Positions 39,901 to 46,878 of a DNA stretch of 64,000 nt are shown piece after piece. The DNA is from an uncultured Christensenellaceae bacterium (lineage in GTDB: Bacteria; Bacillota; Clostridia; Christensenellales; Borkfalkiaceae). Location: NCBI GenBank assembly GCA_910589015.1, contig CAJUSA010000002.1, positions 62,001 to 126,000 on the forward strand. Reading direction: 5' to 3'. The translations under genes were made by a program, and so were the position numbers. How positions within the stretch are numbered: the stretch's first letter is position 1; the number at the start of each line of letters is the position of its first letter. The notes beneath the pieces were generated by a model. It did not search any database and was not told the DNA's origin. It was given only the letters and a program-made list of their open reading frames with translations.

Positions 39901-42691
39901 GATCGCGCACGTCGGAAGTCGTGTTGCCCGCCGCGTCGGTAAAGACGATCGAATTTGTATTCAGCGTATAATAATGCGCGCTGTTATATGCTTTGTTGAC
40001 CGCGTCTTTCAAACGCGCGATCAAATCGGTAAACTTCAGTTCGCCGTCGTATTCCGCGTCGCCGCTGACGTTCGTTTTTACGTCGTTATAGAACACAGGC
40101 GAAACGACGAGCGGCACGGTTTTCTCGTTCGCGCCCGATTTACGGGTAAACGTGATCGTATAGGCGTTGTTTACGTGAAGGACTTCCGCCGCCGCGTCGG
40201 TCAAAGGCGCGCCGTCTTTCGAGATCGTAACGTCATATTCGCCGCCGAAGTTCTCCGTCCATTCATCGATCACCTTTTTCGCGGTCTGCGTGCGGTCGTA
40301 CTGCACGTTCACGCTCGTGATCGTATCGACGTTGGGAATGACGACGAAAAGAGTAACGGGGGTCGTGCCCGTATTAACGGGCTTATAATAATCGTTACCC
40401 GAAGTTTCGGTGTGTATGTAGAACTCTTCGCGTGGATGGTCGTATGCGGCAAGCTCGCTCAGTGCGGTAAGTTCGTCCGCCGTCAGTTCCTCTCTCGCGC
40501 CGTTCGTATAACGAAGAAGAACGCGTTTTGCGTTGACGGGTTCGTTTGCGCGGCGCACATACACGGCGTAGGTTTGCGGTGCGTTCGCGCCGCTTACGAT
40601 GTTACCGCCCGTGCTGAACAGCACACCGATTTTTTGCAACGAGGAAAGGAGCGTTCCCTGCGCAACGGCAAGTCCGTTTTCCGTAAGCGTAAGGTTGGTA
40701 TAGCTGACGGTAAGGTCGCCCTTTTCAATTTCGATTTCGTATTCCGCACGGTTCGAGGTCGTGCCGTAAAAGTAGTTGGGCGTAGCGCCTACCTGCACAT
40801 CGGGCAGAATGATCGCAACGCTGAATCTGCCGGGCTTCGTGAAGGAGAAACGGCTGTCTTTGCCTTCCTGCGTATATGCGGCGCCCACCGTGCCGGGTTG
40901 GTTTGCCGCATCGCCGAGCATGGTAACGGTATCGCCCGAAACCGTGTAGGTAAAGCCGAGTTTTGTGTTGTCGGCAAGGTTCGTGATTTCCACGCGCGTG
41001 CCGTTTGCAACCGCTTGGGGATCGGAGAAATCCACGCCGAGCACGGGTTTCGTCAAACCTTCGCGGTAGGTTACGATGTCTTCGTTGATGATCGGGCGGG
41101 TATAATAGTTTGCAGTGACCGAAGGACCGTCATTCTTTTCCACTTCCAACTCAAAAGAATTCGTCGTGAAATTAGGATTACGCGACCAGTTCGTAAAATA
41201 GGTTCCGCCGCTTGACGGTCTCGAAGCACCCGTCGAGAAATAGAACATCTGTCCTTTGTATGTAAAAGTCAGTTCGGTCGGAATTGTAGTTCCGTTGCCC
41301 GAAATCGTCGGTACGACGGAATCTTTTGCCGCCTGCGCCGCGCCGCCGTTATATTTTACGGTAAGATAATCAATCAAATCGGTTAAGGGAACCATAATCG
41401 TCGTCGACTGATCAATTACCGTACCGCCAACGATATTATTTGTTCCGACATAAACCATGGTATCGTGATATACTTCGACATAAGATATTGCAACCGAAAG
41501 TCCGCTTAAATCGAGCGGTGCGCCCTCTTTCTGCAAAGCAGGAACGCCGACAATGCCGATGATCTGATTGGGGTGGGCAAGCGTGATGCCACCAATATTC
41601 AACGTCGTGCTGATCCCGCCGCTTGTAATCGTTACCTCTTTGGCATAGTTAGCGGTAGAAAGATTCGTCGGAACACCTAATATATCTCTATCGTCCCCAC
41701 CTGCGCTTGTTGTGAAATCCGTGTTTTTTTCCGGGTCGGGAATGTTGCTCAAAGCAGGAACCAACGAAGAGTTTGTGGTGTATTCGCGTTCCGAAAGTAC
41801 ACGCGAGGTGCCGTCGTTATATTTAGCGGTAACGGTAACGCTGGAAATAACGTCGGAATACGAGTACAACACGCCTCCCTTTTGCGTCGCTTCCAAAGAA
41901 ATGATCTGCACATCCTCGAAAAGCGCGTCGAGCGAGCCGTTTAATCTGTTTCCGTTTTCGTCGTATTCCACCGAAACGGTGATCGTACGGCTGCCCGCCG
42001 TAAACGACTTTTGGTTGATACGGTACGAATAGACCTGCCCGATTTTTTGGGGAATCAGTTCGCCTTCTTCGTTATATTCCACTTTGCTGATGGGAAGCGT
42101 TACGTTCTGATAGCGCAATTCGATTTTAAGGAAATCGAGAATGCTTTGCTTCCCGTCGGTGAACTGCACGGGACGTTTTCCCGTATCGGTCAAAAATACA
42201 CTTTCGTCCGTAGGACGACCGTGTTGCAATACCTTATAGATACCGTCTTCATTGCGTTCTGCTTTTTCGGGATCGACCGAAACGGATACGCTTTGCAAAA
42301 CGGGGGCGACTGCGCTATCAACGGCAACTTCCGCCGTAACGCGACCGCTTACGCCTGCCGCGGAAACGGTGATCTTTGCGCCGCTCCCTTCATAGGAAAC
42401 GCTGTCAACGGTGTAATCGTCGGAAGGAACCGTTGCGCCGTCTGCCGTAACCGTTAAATATTTTTTAAGCTGATCGAGCACGGCTTGCTTGTTGGTTTCA
42501 TTCAACCCGTCAAGCCCCGTTTCGATTTGGGTTAAGCTCGTTGTAACGGCTAAATTTTCATATGTAGCCGCCTGCACCGTCGTACCGGCAAAATGCGGAT
42601 ACGCAACGCTGAGCGTTCCCGTTACGAGCGCAAGCACTGCGCAAACGGCGATGGCAATTCTTCTGCCGATTGATAAAACACGCAATTTCAT
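30980..42691 (-). CDS. Giant MBG/Ig-like repeat surface protein (3903 residues)
   Basis: It starts with a Sec signal peptide (basic start, core AIAVCAVLALVTGTLSVA, predicted cut near residue 42). About 40-1100 contain Ig-like/cell-adhesion-like repeats, for example two modules ending TVSVEYDENGN and TVTAKYNDGTSR. From about 1100 to 3800 there are many repeats of roughly 80-110 residues with MBG hallmarks: a start such as TYGD, VYGG, YNGK or YDGK, a central AGTYxVxxxA strand and an end NYxVxxxxGxLTI. Near the C-terminus a membrane helix (FIGIVGGLAGVVVIAAVAL) precedes a KKKKR stop-transfer and a short acidic tail. There is no LPXTG. It is probably a long fibrous adhesin or spacer held by the helix. 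The next gene is in the same transcript. Confidence 0.82.
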   Translation of the reverse strand: MKLRVLSIGRRIAIAVCAVLALVTGTLSVAYPHFAGTTVQAATYENLAVTTSLTQIETGLDGLNETNKQAVLDQLKKYLTVTADGATVPSDDYTVDSVSYEGSGAKITVSAAGVSGRVTAEVAVDSAVAPVLQSVSVSVDPEKAERNEDGIYKVLQHGRPTDESVFLTDTGKRPVQFTDGKQSILDFLKIELRYQNVTLPISKVEYNEEGELIPQKIGQVYSYRINQKSFTAGSRTITVSVEYDENGNRLNGSLDALFEDVQIISLEATQKGGVLYSYSDVISSVTVTAKYNDGTSRVLSEREYTTNSSLVPALSNIPDPEKNTDFTTSAGGDDRDILGVPTNLSTANYAKEVTITSGGISTTLNIGGITLAHPNQIIGIVGVPALQKEGAPLDLSGLSVAISYVEVYHDTMVYVGTNNIVGGTVIDQSTTIMVPLTDLIDYLTVKYNGGAAQAAKDSVVPTISGNGTTIPTELTFTYKGQMFYFSTGASRPSSGGTYFTNWSRNPNFTTNSFELEVEKNDGPSVTANYYTRPIINEDIVTYREGLTKPVLGVDFSDPQAVANGTRVEITNLADNTKLGFTYTVSGDTVTMLGDAANQPGTVGAAYTQEGKDSRFSFTKPGRFSVAIILPDVQVGATPNYFYGTTSNRAEYEIEIEKGDLTVSYTNLTLTENGLAVAQGTLLSSLQKIGVLFSTGGNIVSGANAPQTYAVYVRRANEPVNAKRVLLRYTNGAREELTADELTALSELAAYDHPREEFYIHTETSGNDYYKPVNTGTTPVTLFVVIPNVDTITSVNVQYDRTQTAKKVIDEWTENFGGEYDVTISKDGAPLTDAAAEVLHVNNAYTITFTRKSGANEKTVPLVVSPVFYNDVKTNVSGDAEYDGELKFTDLIARLKDAVNKAYNSAHYYTLNTNSIVFTDAAGNTTSDVRDLSVGAWTAQFNTQLGANDAEGDYNLPAFSVTFNITALNLTFSVDGSSSAFTSENGYKANYTGSELVFAITGWNAAAEKNVSVSVKGMLPDGTTEIPANFYSLTTDGEFKLSLYTAGTYTVTLTDESDNVTLPEATSSYTLTVSKVAAALSKTETSVQISSSFALPSDVTVNGVNASEGLYISNYKIYSDEGCTTEIAAADMQVDGTYYVKVTGISGDYVKSVDGRYQATFTYGVNYELPETALTLKIAQGSLPALVAKDELKDENGALKLVANYGTGVNILSYFTNATDAGNYVVTVTAAARTSFTAEDLANGTLPAGNYVVTIDANPNFAWVGGEAVSVNLTVGKAAIDVPELVVATGTYTGASNSVKVGGTSAYWGALKGIVTATVYRFDIGTTDFTIKADTVACTTATFEIVEEEGLTVGKLTYTDAGIYYIVFELTSPNYYWKGGAETQTKTDAARVAEIACKELSVPVTKRVWEQGETVNYGATGSATIDGYTVNYDITTDTTAKTVKYTVTSITKDSADDIKHNFVWVRNADDYEGLAYLGDRGYGVVNGLTATLNYAVVTTKLDISYDNKASVVYGGYVGGAVLTDLNQVFVPKGSASIPSGTTVSYSYLDGEGNVNSITADSIKTLNAGTYAVTVSLTFGADTTYAPMTFYVALTVSPRPVTIILNGTLAYGAELSNATFTYAAGSLNFNDGVNPAFAYALDTYLDVKDGSYAYSDYAWAKLDNTLANYEVTFDGASALTVVRGTANVSLNLEYFYGETPAGGTLNAVSDAAKFVYDKENVGASGTVSYTVTKNGEDYDVTLNVSTLSSKNYNFVAKNSDCKVTFNKLAVNVKIGNATANFGTRADLNAVPVTIEVATQGVSVDVAALTTELKTYLTLSTDAFVGANGTAQVGKYPITAAIADNDHFEVAGYTNGEYTVAFDTAWLNVTAEENLKYTGSSLNLIKSVAIAQVNGADPVAEGGYTVYYSTDTTTEKHWSTAARETNANTYTVSYYIDIAGYGKVEINNTLSVVIAKGENTIKTDFNVNNAVADSAENIGETDAWKYGKYDAALLTVPEADFGGTVTYTLYKGDATEAFATGTDLTTLLQLHANRMECAVYKLVVSTSDAGNYESASKAYFFKVGKAALTFKAADTNVTYGDAAKFDYVVTGLNTAAGDTKESVLGNDFEVNYNCDYKAGDADNGNVREGGYAITLSVSRKDGGDFESLANYTVETADGTLTVTARPITIKINSETVDYRTNNIPRPSALLVRGTLPDDVKLEDVITLVTPRLNFENLSAANEWLQPVGTYYIYPQAKGTAAVNYVVDFFDCEYNAENNHADYIEGGKYFGTYTINTLFVNTTWNGASQAFVYNGRAISLEAYATSYSQSDGSVGEFPSPRELSLSYIAYTKDLDINNSIAHATAGLPTNAGSYVIYAAMADTNYTTGGAYIIIVIEKATLELQVDNLTMTYGDNLPAGKYSLKDTNQLYTQADKDELDGKKTSYSVLNGGTVVLAEDANKLGAGTYALTLAEIALTNYKVLVSYGSLTINRRQVTVTLNNFEKPYKGAAYDQSSLGLDAVDEDGNSTAYTVTNMPSNGDKTNATTLGITLAVVGTARNVGTYGVVASAVNDGNYIVTFMSNTAQFKITPAEIYVQTTLSVLYGEETPSSISYEIGTLDSKGNFVAGIGEETYQYLLEQQALTTNVVYVGGAPEYTLTWTKKTTPGQEYTINRVGTAGFSFMNYTVAENGYLTKYVIEKRVVTVTGAVEAEYTGSAINPKFTYGNLAGSESLSVQLNYLDAAGDSITYIIDAGTYTVVLSNISGNESKHYMFEGGKDSLEIEFTVLKKLIDVEWENDSMRYDSSATGNENYNRLIGYSDAVNGLVDSILTRTYTVYSTSTDGTVQKGESKTDTLAFSIVSSDNYGRMLVGIGKYKLTLTLKEGNSANYQFKDGETQIIIEFSAYSNTVEMNVAVNNKVYDGKAPVETVSVEGTVFEGDDLANYLTKSYAKIDAETAGKLNAIERKLNSADMTQNGVVFNMTVAPSDAGYYVFHVVYFRDLPTGAEGADVYVVYQITPWVIETAPVIGDTTSAVYDDTVKEFTITISDPAAIDAFLKNPNWITVTGIARDYSDGSVPEVAVTDAIVWELNETGTVLTVTAKYTGNYTVTFHLGNDNYEWKKDSEDSNPDIEGGVGDGIAVNENGDVTISFSITLHYINLETETEANQASSVYGGEYLDAVKNSLHARGVQSFVDLNNITVAYFAWRADGNYAGVPDLGANALRAGKYHYSVHIPGTTNYNTKYENGTLIVNKKDVLVTVDAFGTFGSDIVTFNRDSFRFDGFTANVNNPWDVLAVDYDALSYTIGTIGEENYSNGFLNAGKYVGILNLETADGNLIGFNAVGTQDDYNYVFNKADSSYTVNRYEITVNIGNASSPFGSPINVRNVALTTGNNIFEPYESLRDLLEVRFSLNADSQSNAGNYVLTATANNGNYLVNFNSGVYTITPIAVAVTLNAGGGVYNGKIDAANLARVSSSESPDLTRRDIEGYIVFRYTGTSFSGVDYDGYTVPTLAGSYTVTAEIDPEKTGNFTLIGNASAVFAVERMSLDVTKLSAENIVYNGNAHRVTIIDNDYNVGGAQLYEYNRNQTFTQAGIYYLTLTVCDAANMQWSTRESEYALQVVISKGTNGVSNITIENWTYGEAANKPKAELSHNDGAQIVFEYYVDGAWTTVVPTNAGSYSVRASVAESANYNAYTSLEQRFEIYKKTLTVPSLEIITEGENRNDMFTGSTLLANVLGYDAETMLLSYSDASSVSGNNVTLSAFNAGTYRITIKLNDAVNYAWARSDDDDDGVVTLLWTVTPRKIETNPTANTDKFIVDGSILEYLPEGFDSSIMDIENNQIGHSGKFTVTVKLKDTANYTWADGSTDSLTFEWTVEGVSNIFIGIVGGLAGVVVIAAVALFAQIGVHNKKKKREAAEMENRDGTNAEEGV

Positions 42692-42810
42692 CGTTAATTC
42701 CTCGCTGACCTTTTATTTTCTACTATGATTTTTCCGTTTTGTTTCCCCGTTCGGGGAATTGCTTATTATGTAAATTTCGTCTTAATTCTATGAGATTTTT
42801 CCACGCGCTG

Positions 42811-42887
42811 CACTTGGTCAAAATGACGGTAACCAAACGCTCGGTCAAAATGACGATAACCAAACACTTGGTCAAAATGACGATAAC
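42811..42887. repeat. 27-bp tandem repeat, about 2.9 copies
   Basis: Copies at 42811-42837, 42838-42864 and 42865-42887 (partial) share the core GGTCAAAATGACGRTAAC; they differ at only a few positions. There are no spacers, so it is not a CRISPR array. Confidence 0.85.
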
Positions 42888-42945
42888 TTTATGTTGGTTA
42901 AATATCGTTAACCATGTCATTTTTCAACACAACATTCCATATCAT

Positions 42946-42973
42946 GTCATTTTGAGCGAAGTCGAAAAATCGA
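42946..42973. repeat. Dispersed-repeat-like element (GTCATTTTGAGCGAAGTCG type)
   Basis: The sequence resembles the short intergenic repeat of the form GTCATTYTGAGCGAAG that recurs in many bacterial genomes. Its GTCATTTTGA head is the complement of the core of the 27-bp tandem repeat nearby. Confidence 0.55.
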
Positions 42974-42993
42974 ACCGCCGCGCCAGAAGTATA

Positions 42994-43218
42994 TTACAAA
43001 CTTTCGAGTTCTTCTCTCAATTTGCGCAGATTTTCGCGCTCCAAATCGATAAGCTGCGTGTAAACCTTATAATACTCTTTGTCCGATTCGTTGGGTTCCG
43101 AACCGGCAAGCATATTGCTGAGCAAGGACGACTGGCTGCGCAGACGCTTTTTCTCAAGGCTTTCGATTTCCTCTTCGCTTGCTTTGATTGCCTTTTTCAG
43201 ATCAGATTTCTTCGACAT
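42994..43218 (-). CDS. Small coiled-coil protein of unknown function
   Basis: 74 residues, highly charged, predicted helical throughout: KKAIKASEEEIESLEKKRL, a short break with NMLAGSEPNESDKEYYK, then a second heptad-like helix IDLERENLRKLREELESL. It looks like a helical hairpin. No family is recognised. It has a good ribosome site (AAGGAG) and its own promoter at 43305-43333, which supports it as real. Confidence 0.65.
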   Translation of the reverse strand: MSKKSDLKKAIKASEEEIESLEKKRLRSQSSLLSNMLAGSEPNESDKEYYKVYTQLIDLERENLRKLREELESL

Positions 43219-43304
43219 GGTGCTTTCTCCTTATTTTTTAGAATAACGAACCAAAAACCTGTTTCCGACATACGGGCACAGGTTACACTAATATTACACT
43301 TTAT

Positions 43305-43333
43305 ATGATACCGCGCGGAAGAATATTTGTCAA
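43305..43333 (-). promoter_or_regulatory. Promoter of the small coiled-coil gene
   Basis: -35 TTGACA (43328-43333), 17-bp spacer, -10 TATCAT (43305-43310). Confidence 0.72.
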
Positions 43334-43372
43334 GTATTCTGTCACAAAAAATTCACAATCTTTTGAGTTTAT

Positions 43373-44254
43373 TCAACCTTTTTTTCGAATTTTCGCAAGA
43401 AAAAAACCTTCGTAATTCACGCTCGGTTTTACGCAGACCGCCCCGTCGGTGCGCGGAAAAACGGGAATATCCGCGGGCATTTCGAGAGGAATCACTTCCG
43501 CGTCGGGTTCGGTTAAGACATGCCGCAATGCACCCGCATTCTCTTTTTCGAAAATCGAGCAGGTAGAATATACGAGTTCGCCGCCCCTCTTCAACAGCCG
43601 CCACGCCTTTTTTAAGAGCGCGGACTGCGTTTGCATGCACCCAAGCAGCGTTTTTTCGGTTATTTTCACGCTTTCGCCCGCTTGCAGGGTTCCGCTGCCG
43701 CTGCAAGGCGCGTCGAGCAGAATTTTATCGAATCGAAAAAAGTCGTCGAGGCGGGCGGCGTCGCAATGCAATAAAGTCACGCGGGACGCGCCCTGTTTCT
43801 CCACGTTATACCGAAGGCGCGAAAATCTGCCGCCGTCCTTCTCGCAAGCGGTGATTAGCGCACCGCCCTGCGTCAGCGCCGAAATCTGCGTGGTTTTCCC
43901 GCCGGGGGCCGCCGTCATGTCGAGCACGCTTTCCCCCGCCGCCGCGCCCAGCGCAAGGGGCGGCAACATGGAAGAAAGACTTTGCAGATAGATCGCACCC
44001 ATACGGTAGACGCGGGTGTTTGCGATCGTCCGTTCGTCGGCGCCCGAAACGAAGGCATCGGCATACCAAGCGACGCAAGAAAAATCGATCCCCTCTTCTT
44101 CGAGCGAACGCAACGTTTGTTCCCGTTCGCCGCGCAGGGGATTGACACGAAAAGATACGGGACGCTTTGCCCCGTATCCTCGCACGATTTCTTCTATCTC
44201 TTGCGGCGTATACTGCGCCGCAAGTTCCTTTTCGAAAAATTCGGGAAAGATCAT
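43373..44254 (-). CDS. RsmB/NOP-family rRNA cytosine-5 methyltransferase
   Basis: 293 residues. An N-terminal RNA-binding part (FRVNPLRG) is followed by a Rossmann SAM domain: motif I VLDMTAAPGGKTTQIS, motif IV DAPCSGSGTL and motif VI TCSIF with the catalytic Cys. It would make m5C in 16S rRNA, like RsmF. It stops soon after the catalytic domain, whereas RsmF proteins of ~450 residues carry an extra C-terminal domain. It overlaps the flavodoxin stop by 4 bases (ATGA). Confidence 0.87.
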   Translation of the reverse strand: MIFPEFFEKELAAQYTPQEIEEIVRGYGAKRPVSFRVNPLRGEREQTLRSLEEEGIDFSCVAWYADAFVSGADERTIANTRVYRMGAIYLQSLSSMLPPLALGAAAGESVLDMTAAPGGKTTQISALTQGGALITACEKDGGRFSRLRYNVEKQGASRVTLLHCDAARLDDFFRFDKILLDAPCSGSGTLQAGESVKITEKTLLGCMQTQSALLKKAWRLLKRGGELVYSTCSIFEKENAGALRHVLTEPDAEVIPLEMPADIPVFPRTDGAVCVKPSVNYEGFFLAKIRKKG

Positions 44255-44754
44255 TCGTCCTCTTCCTCGAAACCGTCCTCCGCGACCGACGCGACCCAGT
44301 TATTGATCTCGCCCGCCGAGGTAAGCTGATTGCCCTCTTCGTCGAATTCCACGCCGAGCATCGGACAGAGCATGCCGCCGCGCACCGCCTTTTTCAGATC
44401 GGATACGATATGCCCCGTTTTCCCTTCGTGCGTGACAAAGGGATAAAGGTTTTTCCCCTTCCAGTCGACGCTTTTGAGGAAGGTTTTCACGGCGGGCGCA
44501 AACGTACGCCACCAAACGGGCATGCCCAGAACGACGGCGTCGTACTGCGAAAAATCGACTTTCGTGGGCGCGATCTGCGGCATAACGCCGATTTCGGTCT
44601 GCATTTTTGCAAGACTCTGCAACACGTCGACGTCGTCGGGATATGCTTTGAGCGTTTTGATCTCGACGGCTTTTATTTTCAGTTTCGACGCGATTTTCTT
44701 CGCCACGGCGCGCGTGTTGCCGCCGAGCGAGTAATAAACGAGAATTTTTTTCAT
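44251..44754 (-). CDS. Flavodoxin
   Basis: 167 residues with the FMN phosphate loop YSLGGNTRAVA at the N-terminus, the aromatic loop MPVWWRTFAP, and the tail of a short-chain flavodoxin with acidic C-terminus (EDGFEEEDE). A low-potential electron carrier; the partner is not identified. It leads a two-gene operon with the rRNA methyltransferase and has a near-consensus promoter. Confidence 0.87.
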   Translation of the reverse strand: MKKILVYYSLGGNTRAVAKKIASKLKIKAVEIKTLKAYPDDVDVLQSLAKMQTEIGVMPQIAPTKVDFSQYDAVVLGMPVWWRTFAPAVKTFLKSVDWKGKNLYPFVTHEGKTGHIVSDLKKAVRGGMLCPMLGVEFDEEGNQLTSAGEINNWVASVAEDGFEEEDE

Positions 44755-44798
44755 ACAAACCCCTCAATCGGATAAAACGATTCGGAACATTTTATTTT

Positions 44799-44827
44799 AT
44801 TATATCACGCAAAAAAGCGTTTGTAAA
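44799..44827 (-). promoter_or_regulatory. Promoter of the flavodoxin-methyltransferase operon
   Basis: -35 TTTACA (44822-44827), 17-bp spacer, -10 TATAAT (44799-44804). The spacer holds a small ACGC-N6-GCGT hairpin that may also end the transcript arriving from upstream. Confidence 0.75.
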
Positions 44828-44846
44828 TATTTTTTCGGGAAAAAAT

Positions 44847-45788
44847 TCAATAAAACGTGGCAAGTTCTTCTTCGGGCGGGTCGGTAAAATCTAAACTCAG
44901 CGCTTTCAGAACGGGGCCTTTTCCGCCGTAAATTTTATGATATTCCACGGAAACCTTCGCCTTGACGCTCACCCAGTCGCGCGTGCGGAACGGCAGATTG
45001 ACGGTGTGCAACAGCACCAGCCCGCTAAATGCAATGTCCGCCTCGCAACAGGTCATGATATGCCTGCCGACGACGATCGTACCCGCCTTCATTTTTTTAT
45101 CGGTTGCAACAAGCGCCTTGAACGCAACGGTTTTACCCTGATATTTTTGTGCATCTTCCACCAGATCGCGGTAGAAAAAGGCATAATCCCTGTCGGCAAT
45201 TTCCACGACGGGAGCGTCGAGATCGAAGGGCAACGGATCGACGATTTCATCGTAGACCGCCTTGCCGCCGACGTATTCATACACGATTTCGGTGCGGCGC
45301 GATACGGCGCGCACGATTTTATGGAACTCTTCCTGCGACTGCGCCTCGGTAAAGCGGTTGAACACGACCATATCGGTATACTGTATCTTATCGAACACAA
45401 GCTGGCGCATGTTCTTATTGTAGGAAAGAAAGGTCGCGGCTTCGAAAAAGGTCATGACCTGCGCAATCTGCCATTGTTCGGGCATGATATCGAAAAACGC
45501 CCCTAACTCGCGCATGCCGTTGTATTCCACCACGACGCGCTCGGCGCGGTGCTTTGCGGTAAGCGAAGATAATGCGCTTTCGGTCAGCTTTTCGGCGTCG
45601 GCATATTCGACGGCATAATCCTTCACCGCAAAGCGCGTTTCGTCGTATTCCTCTTCGCCCTCTTCGAGCACGAGCAAAAGCGTGCGCTCGCCCGAATCGA
45701 ACCGCGGATCTTCGAAAGTTTCCTGTATGAATTTGGTCTTTCCCGCGTCGAGAAACCCAAGAAAGAAAAATACCGGTATTTCTTTCAT
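44847..45788 (-). CDS. CobW-like GTPase fused to a YcgQ/TIGR03943-type C-terminal domain
   Basis: 313 residues from MKEIPVFFFLG (ATG 45786-45788), one base after the upstream gene's stop; a slightly longer frame begins inside that gene. The N-terminal half is a divergent G3E GTPase (P-loop FLDAGKTKF, with Asp where Gly is usual). The C-terminal ~110 residues, with KMKAGTIVVGRHIMTCCEADIAFSGLVL, match the C-terminal domain of the YcgQ/DUF1980 proteins that partner YcgR in metal (zinc) homeostasis. This pairing in one chain is unusual. Role inferred: metal allocation or sensing next to the His-rich CobW. Confidence 0.72.
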   Translation of the reverse strand: MKEIPVFFFLGFLDAGKTKFIQETFEDPRFDSGERTLLLVLEEGEEEYDETRFAVKDYAVEYADAEKLTESALSSLTAKHRAERVVVEYNGMRELGAFFDIMPEQWQIAQVMTFFEAATFLSYNKNMRQLVFDKIQYTDMVVFNRFTEAQSQEEFHKIVRAVSRRTEIVYEYVGGKAVYDEIVDPLPFDLDAPVVEIADRDYAFFYRDLVEDAQKYQGKTVAFKALVATDKKMKAGTIVVGRHIMTCCEADIAFSGLVLLHTVNLPFRTRDWVSVKAKVSVEYHKIYGGKGPVLKALSLDFTDPPEEELATFY

Positions 45789-45789
45789 A

Positions 45790-46839
45790 TTACAATCCGA
45801 ACAGCGCGGCAAGTTTTTCTTCGTTCAGACCGCAGCCGATGACGCACAGTCTGCCCGTGATGGCGGGCGCGCCCGTACGCAGATCGGGCTCACCCGGAAC
45901 ATAGTCGAAATAGATCCACTCGTTGCCGCCGTTTACGATGCCCTTTGCGCGCAGAATATCGCCGTAGTCCCCCTTCGCAAGCGCGGCGAGCGCGGAAGAA
46001 ACCTCTTCTTTCGTGAAAGTCTTTGCCGTCTCTTTGCCCCAACTTTGGAAAACCTCGTCGGCATGATGGTGATGAGGTTCATGTCCGTGCTCATGGCAGC
46101 AGTGTTCGCCGTGTTCGTGCTCGTGGTCGTGATGACAGTGCTCTTCGTGATCATGTTCATGATCGTGAGAATGGCAGCAATGTCCTTCATGATCATGATC
46201 GTGATGGCAGTGCTCTTCGTGATCGTGCGCAAGTTTTTCAAGCTGCGCGCCGAGCGTATCCGATCCTTCCATTGCGGCAAGCAGATCTTTTCCCGCCAGG
46301 TCGTTCCAGTCGGTCGTGACGATCGAAGCCTTCGTGTGTTCGCGCAGCAACGCGGCGGCGTGTTCGGTTTTCTCGCGGTCGGAAGTGTGCGAGAGGATAA
46401 TACAGCCCGCATGCTCGACCTGATCAAGGAAAAATTCACCGAAGTTTTTAAGGTAAGTCTTGCATTTTTTCGCATCGACTACGGTGCAGAACGCATTGAG
46501 ATGCGCGTGCGCAAGATCAGCGTTTTGCACGGCGCGGATTACGTCGGAAAGTTTCCCCACGCCCGAAGGCTCGATCACGATACGGTCGGGTGAAAACTTG
46601 CCTTCGACCTCTTTGAGCGCTTTGGAAAAATCGCCCACGAGCGAACAGCAGATGCAACCCGAATTCATTTCCGTGATCTCGATGCCTGCGTCTTTCAAAA
46701 AACCGCCGTCGACGCCGATCTCACCGAATTCGTTTTCGATGAGCACGACCTTCTCGCCCCGATATGCTTCCGCGACGAGCTTTTTGATTAAAGTCGTTTT
46801 GCCCGCGCCTAAAAATCCCGAAATAATATCAATTTTCAT
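45790..46839 (-). CDS. CobW/COG0523 G3E GTPase with His-rich metal-binding insert
   Basis: 349 residues. P-loop GFLGAGKTT at residue 8, the CxCC motif as GCICC near 63, IENEFGEIGVD, and IEPSGVGKL. The usual NKxD is replaced by SHTSD. Between about 208 and 260 is a stretch of alternating His, Asp, Glu and Cys (about 25 His), a likely reservoir or capture arm for Zn, Ni or Co. A C-terminal CobW_C domain follows (GIVNGGNEWIYFDYVPG). COG0523 proteins act as metallochaperones, often for zinc under starvation. Upstream gene is an M29 metallo-aminopeptidase, only 39 bases away, a possible client. Confidence 0.88.
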   Translation of the reverse strand: MKIDIISGFLGAGKTTLIKKLVAEAYRGEKVVLIENEFGEIGVDGGFLKDAGIEITEMNSGCICCSLVGDFSKALKEVEGKFSPDRIVIEPSGVGKLSDVIRAVQNADLAHAHLNAFCTVVDAKKCKTYLKNFGEFFLDQVEHAGCIILSHTSDREKTEHAAALLREHTKASIVTTDWNDLAGKDLLAAMEGSDTLGAQLEKLAHDHEEHCHHDHDHEGHCCHSHDHEHDHEEHCHHDHEHEHGEHCCHEHGHEPHHHHADEVFQSWGKETAKTFTKEEVSSALAALAKGDYGDILRAKGIVNGGNEWIYFDYVPGEPDLRTGAPAITGRLCVIGCGLNEEKLAALFGL

Positions 46840-46878
46840 ACTGTGCCTCCGCAGTGTTTATAACCCGAAACCGGCCTC

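Larger units (their letters stand above)
42692..42993. other. Intergenic region with leader hairpin and repeats
   Basis: This 302-base stretch has no convincing gene. It contains a hairpin 42743-42758 (TTCCCCG/CGGGGAA) in the presumed leader of the giant gene, a 27-bp tandem repeat (42811-42887), a palindrome GGTTAA-N6-TTAACC (42896-42913) and a dispersed-repeat-like element (42946-42973). An open + frame crosses it, but only because the repeat length is a multiple of three. Confidence 0.6.

Noticed and set aside
42811..42887. Possible CRISPR array
   Set aside because: The copies are directly adjacent, with no unique spacers and no cas genes nearby.
42739..43308. 189-residue + strand frame across the 27-bp repeats, with a 9-residue peptide repeat
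   Set aside because: The periodic peptide only reflects a repeat length divisible by three; the frame runs antisense through the small coiled-coil gene and lacks a good ribosome site.
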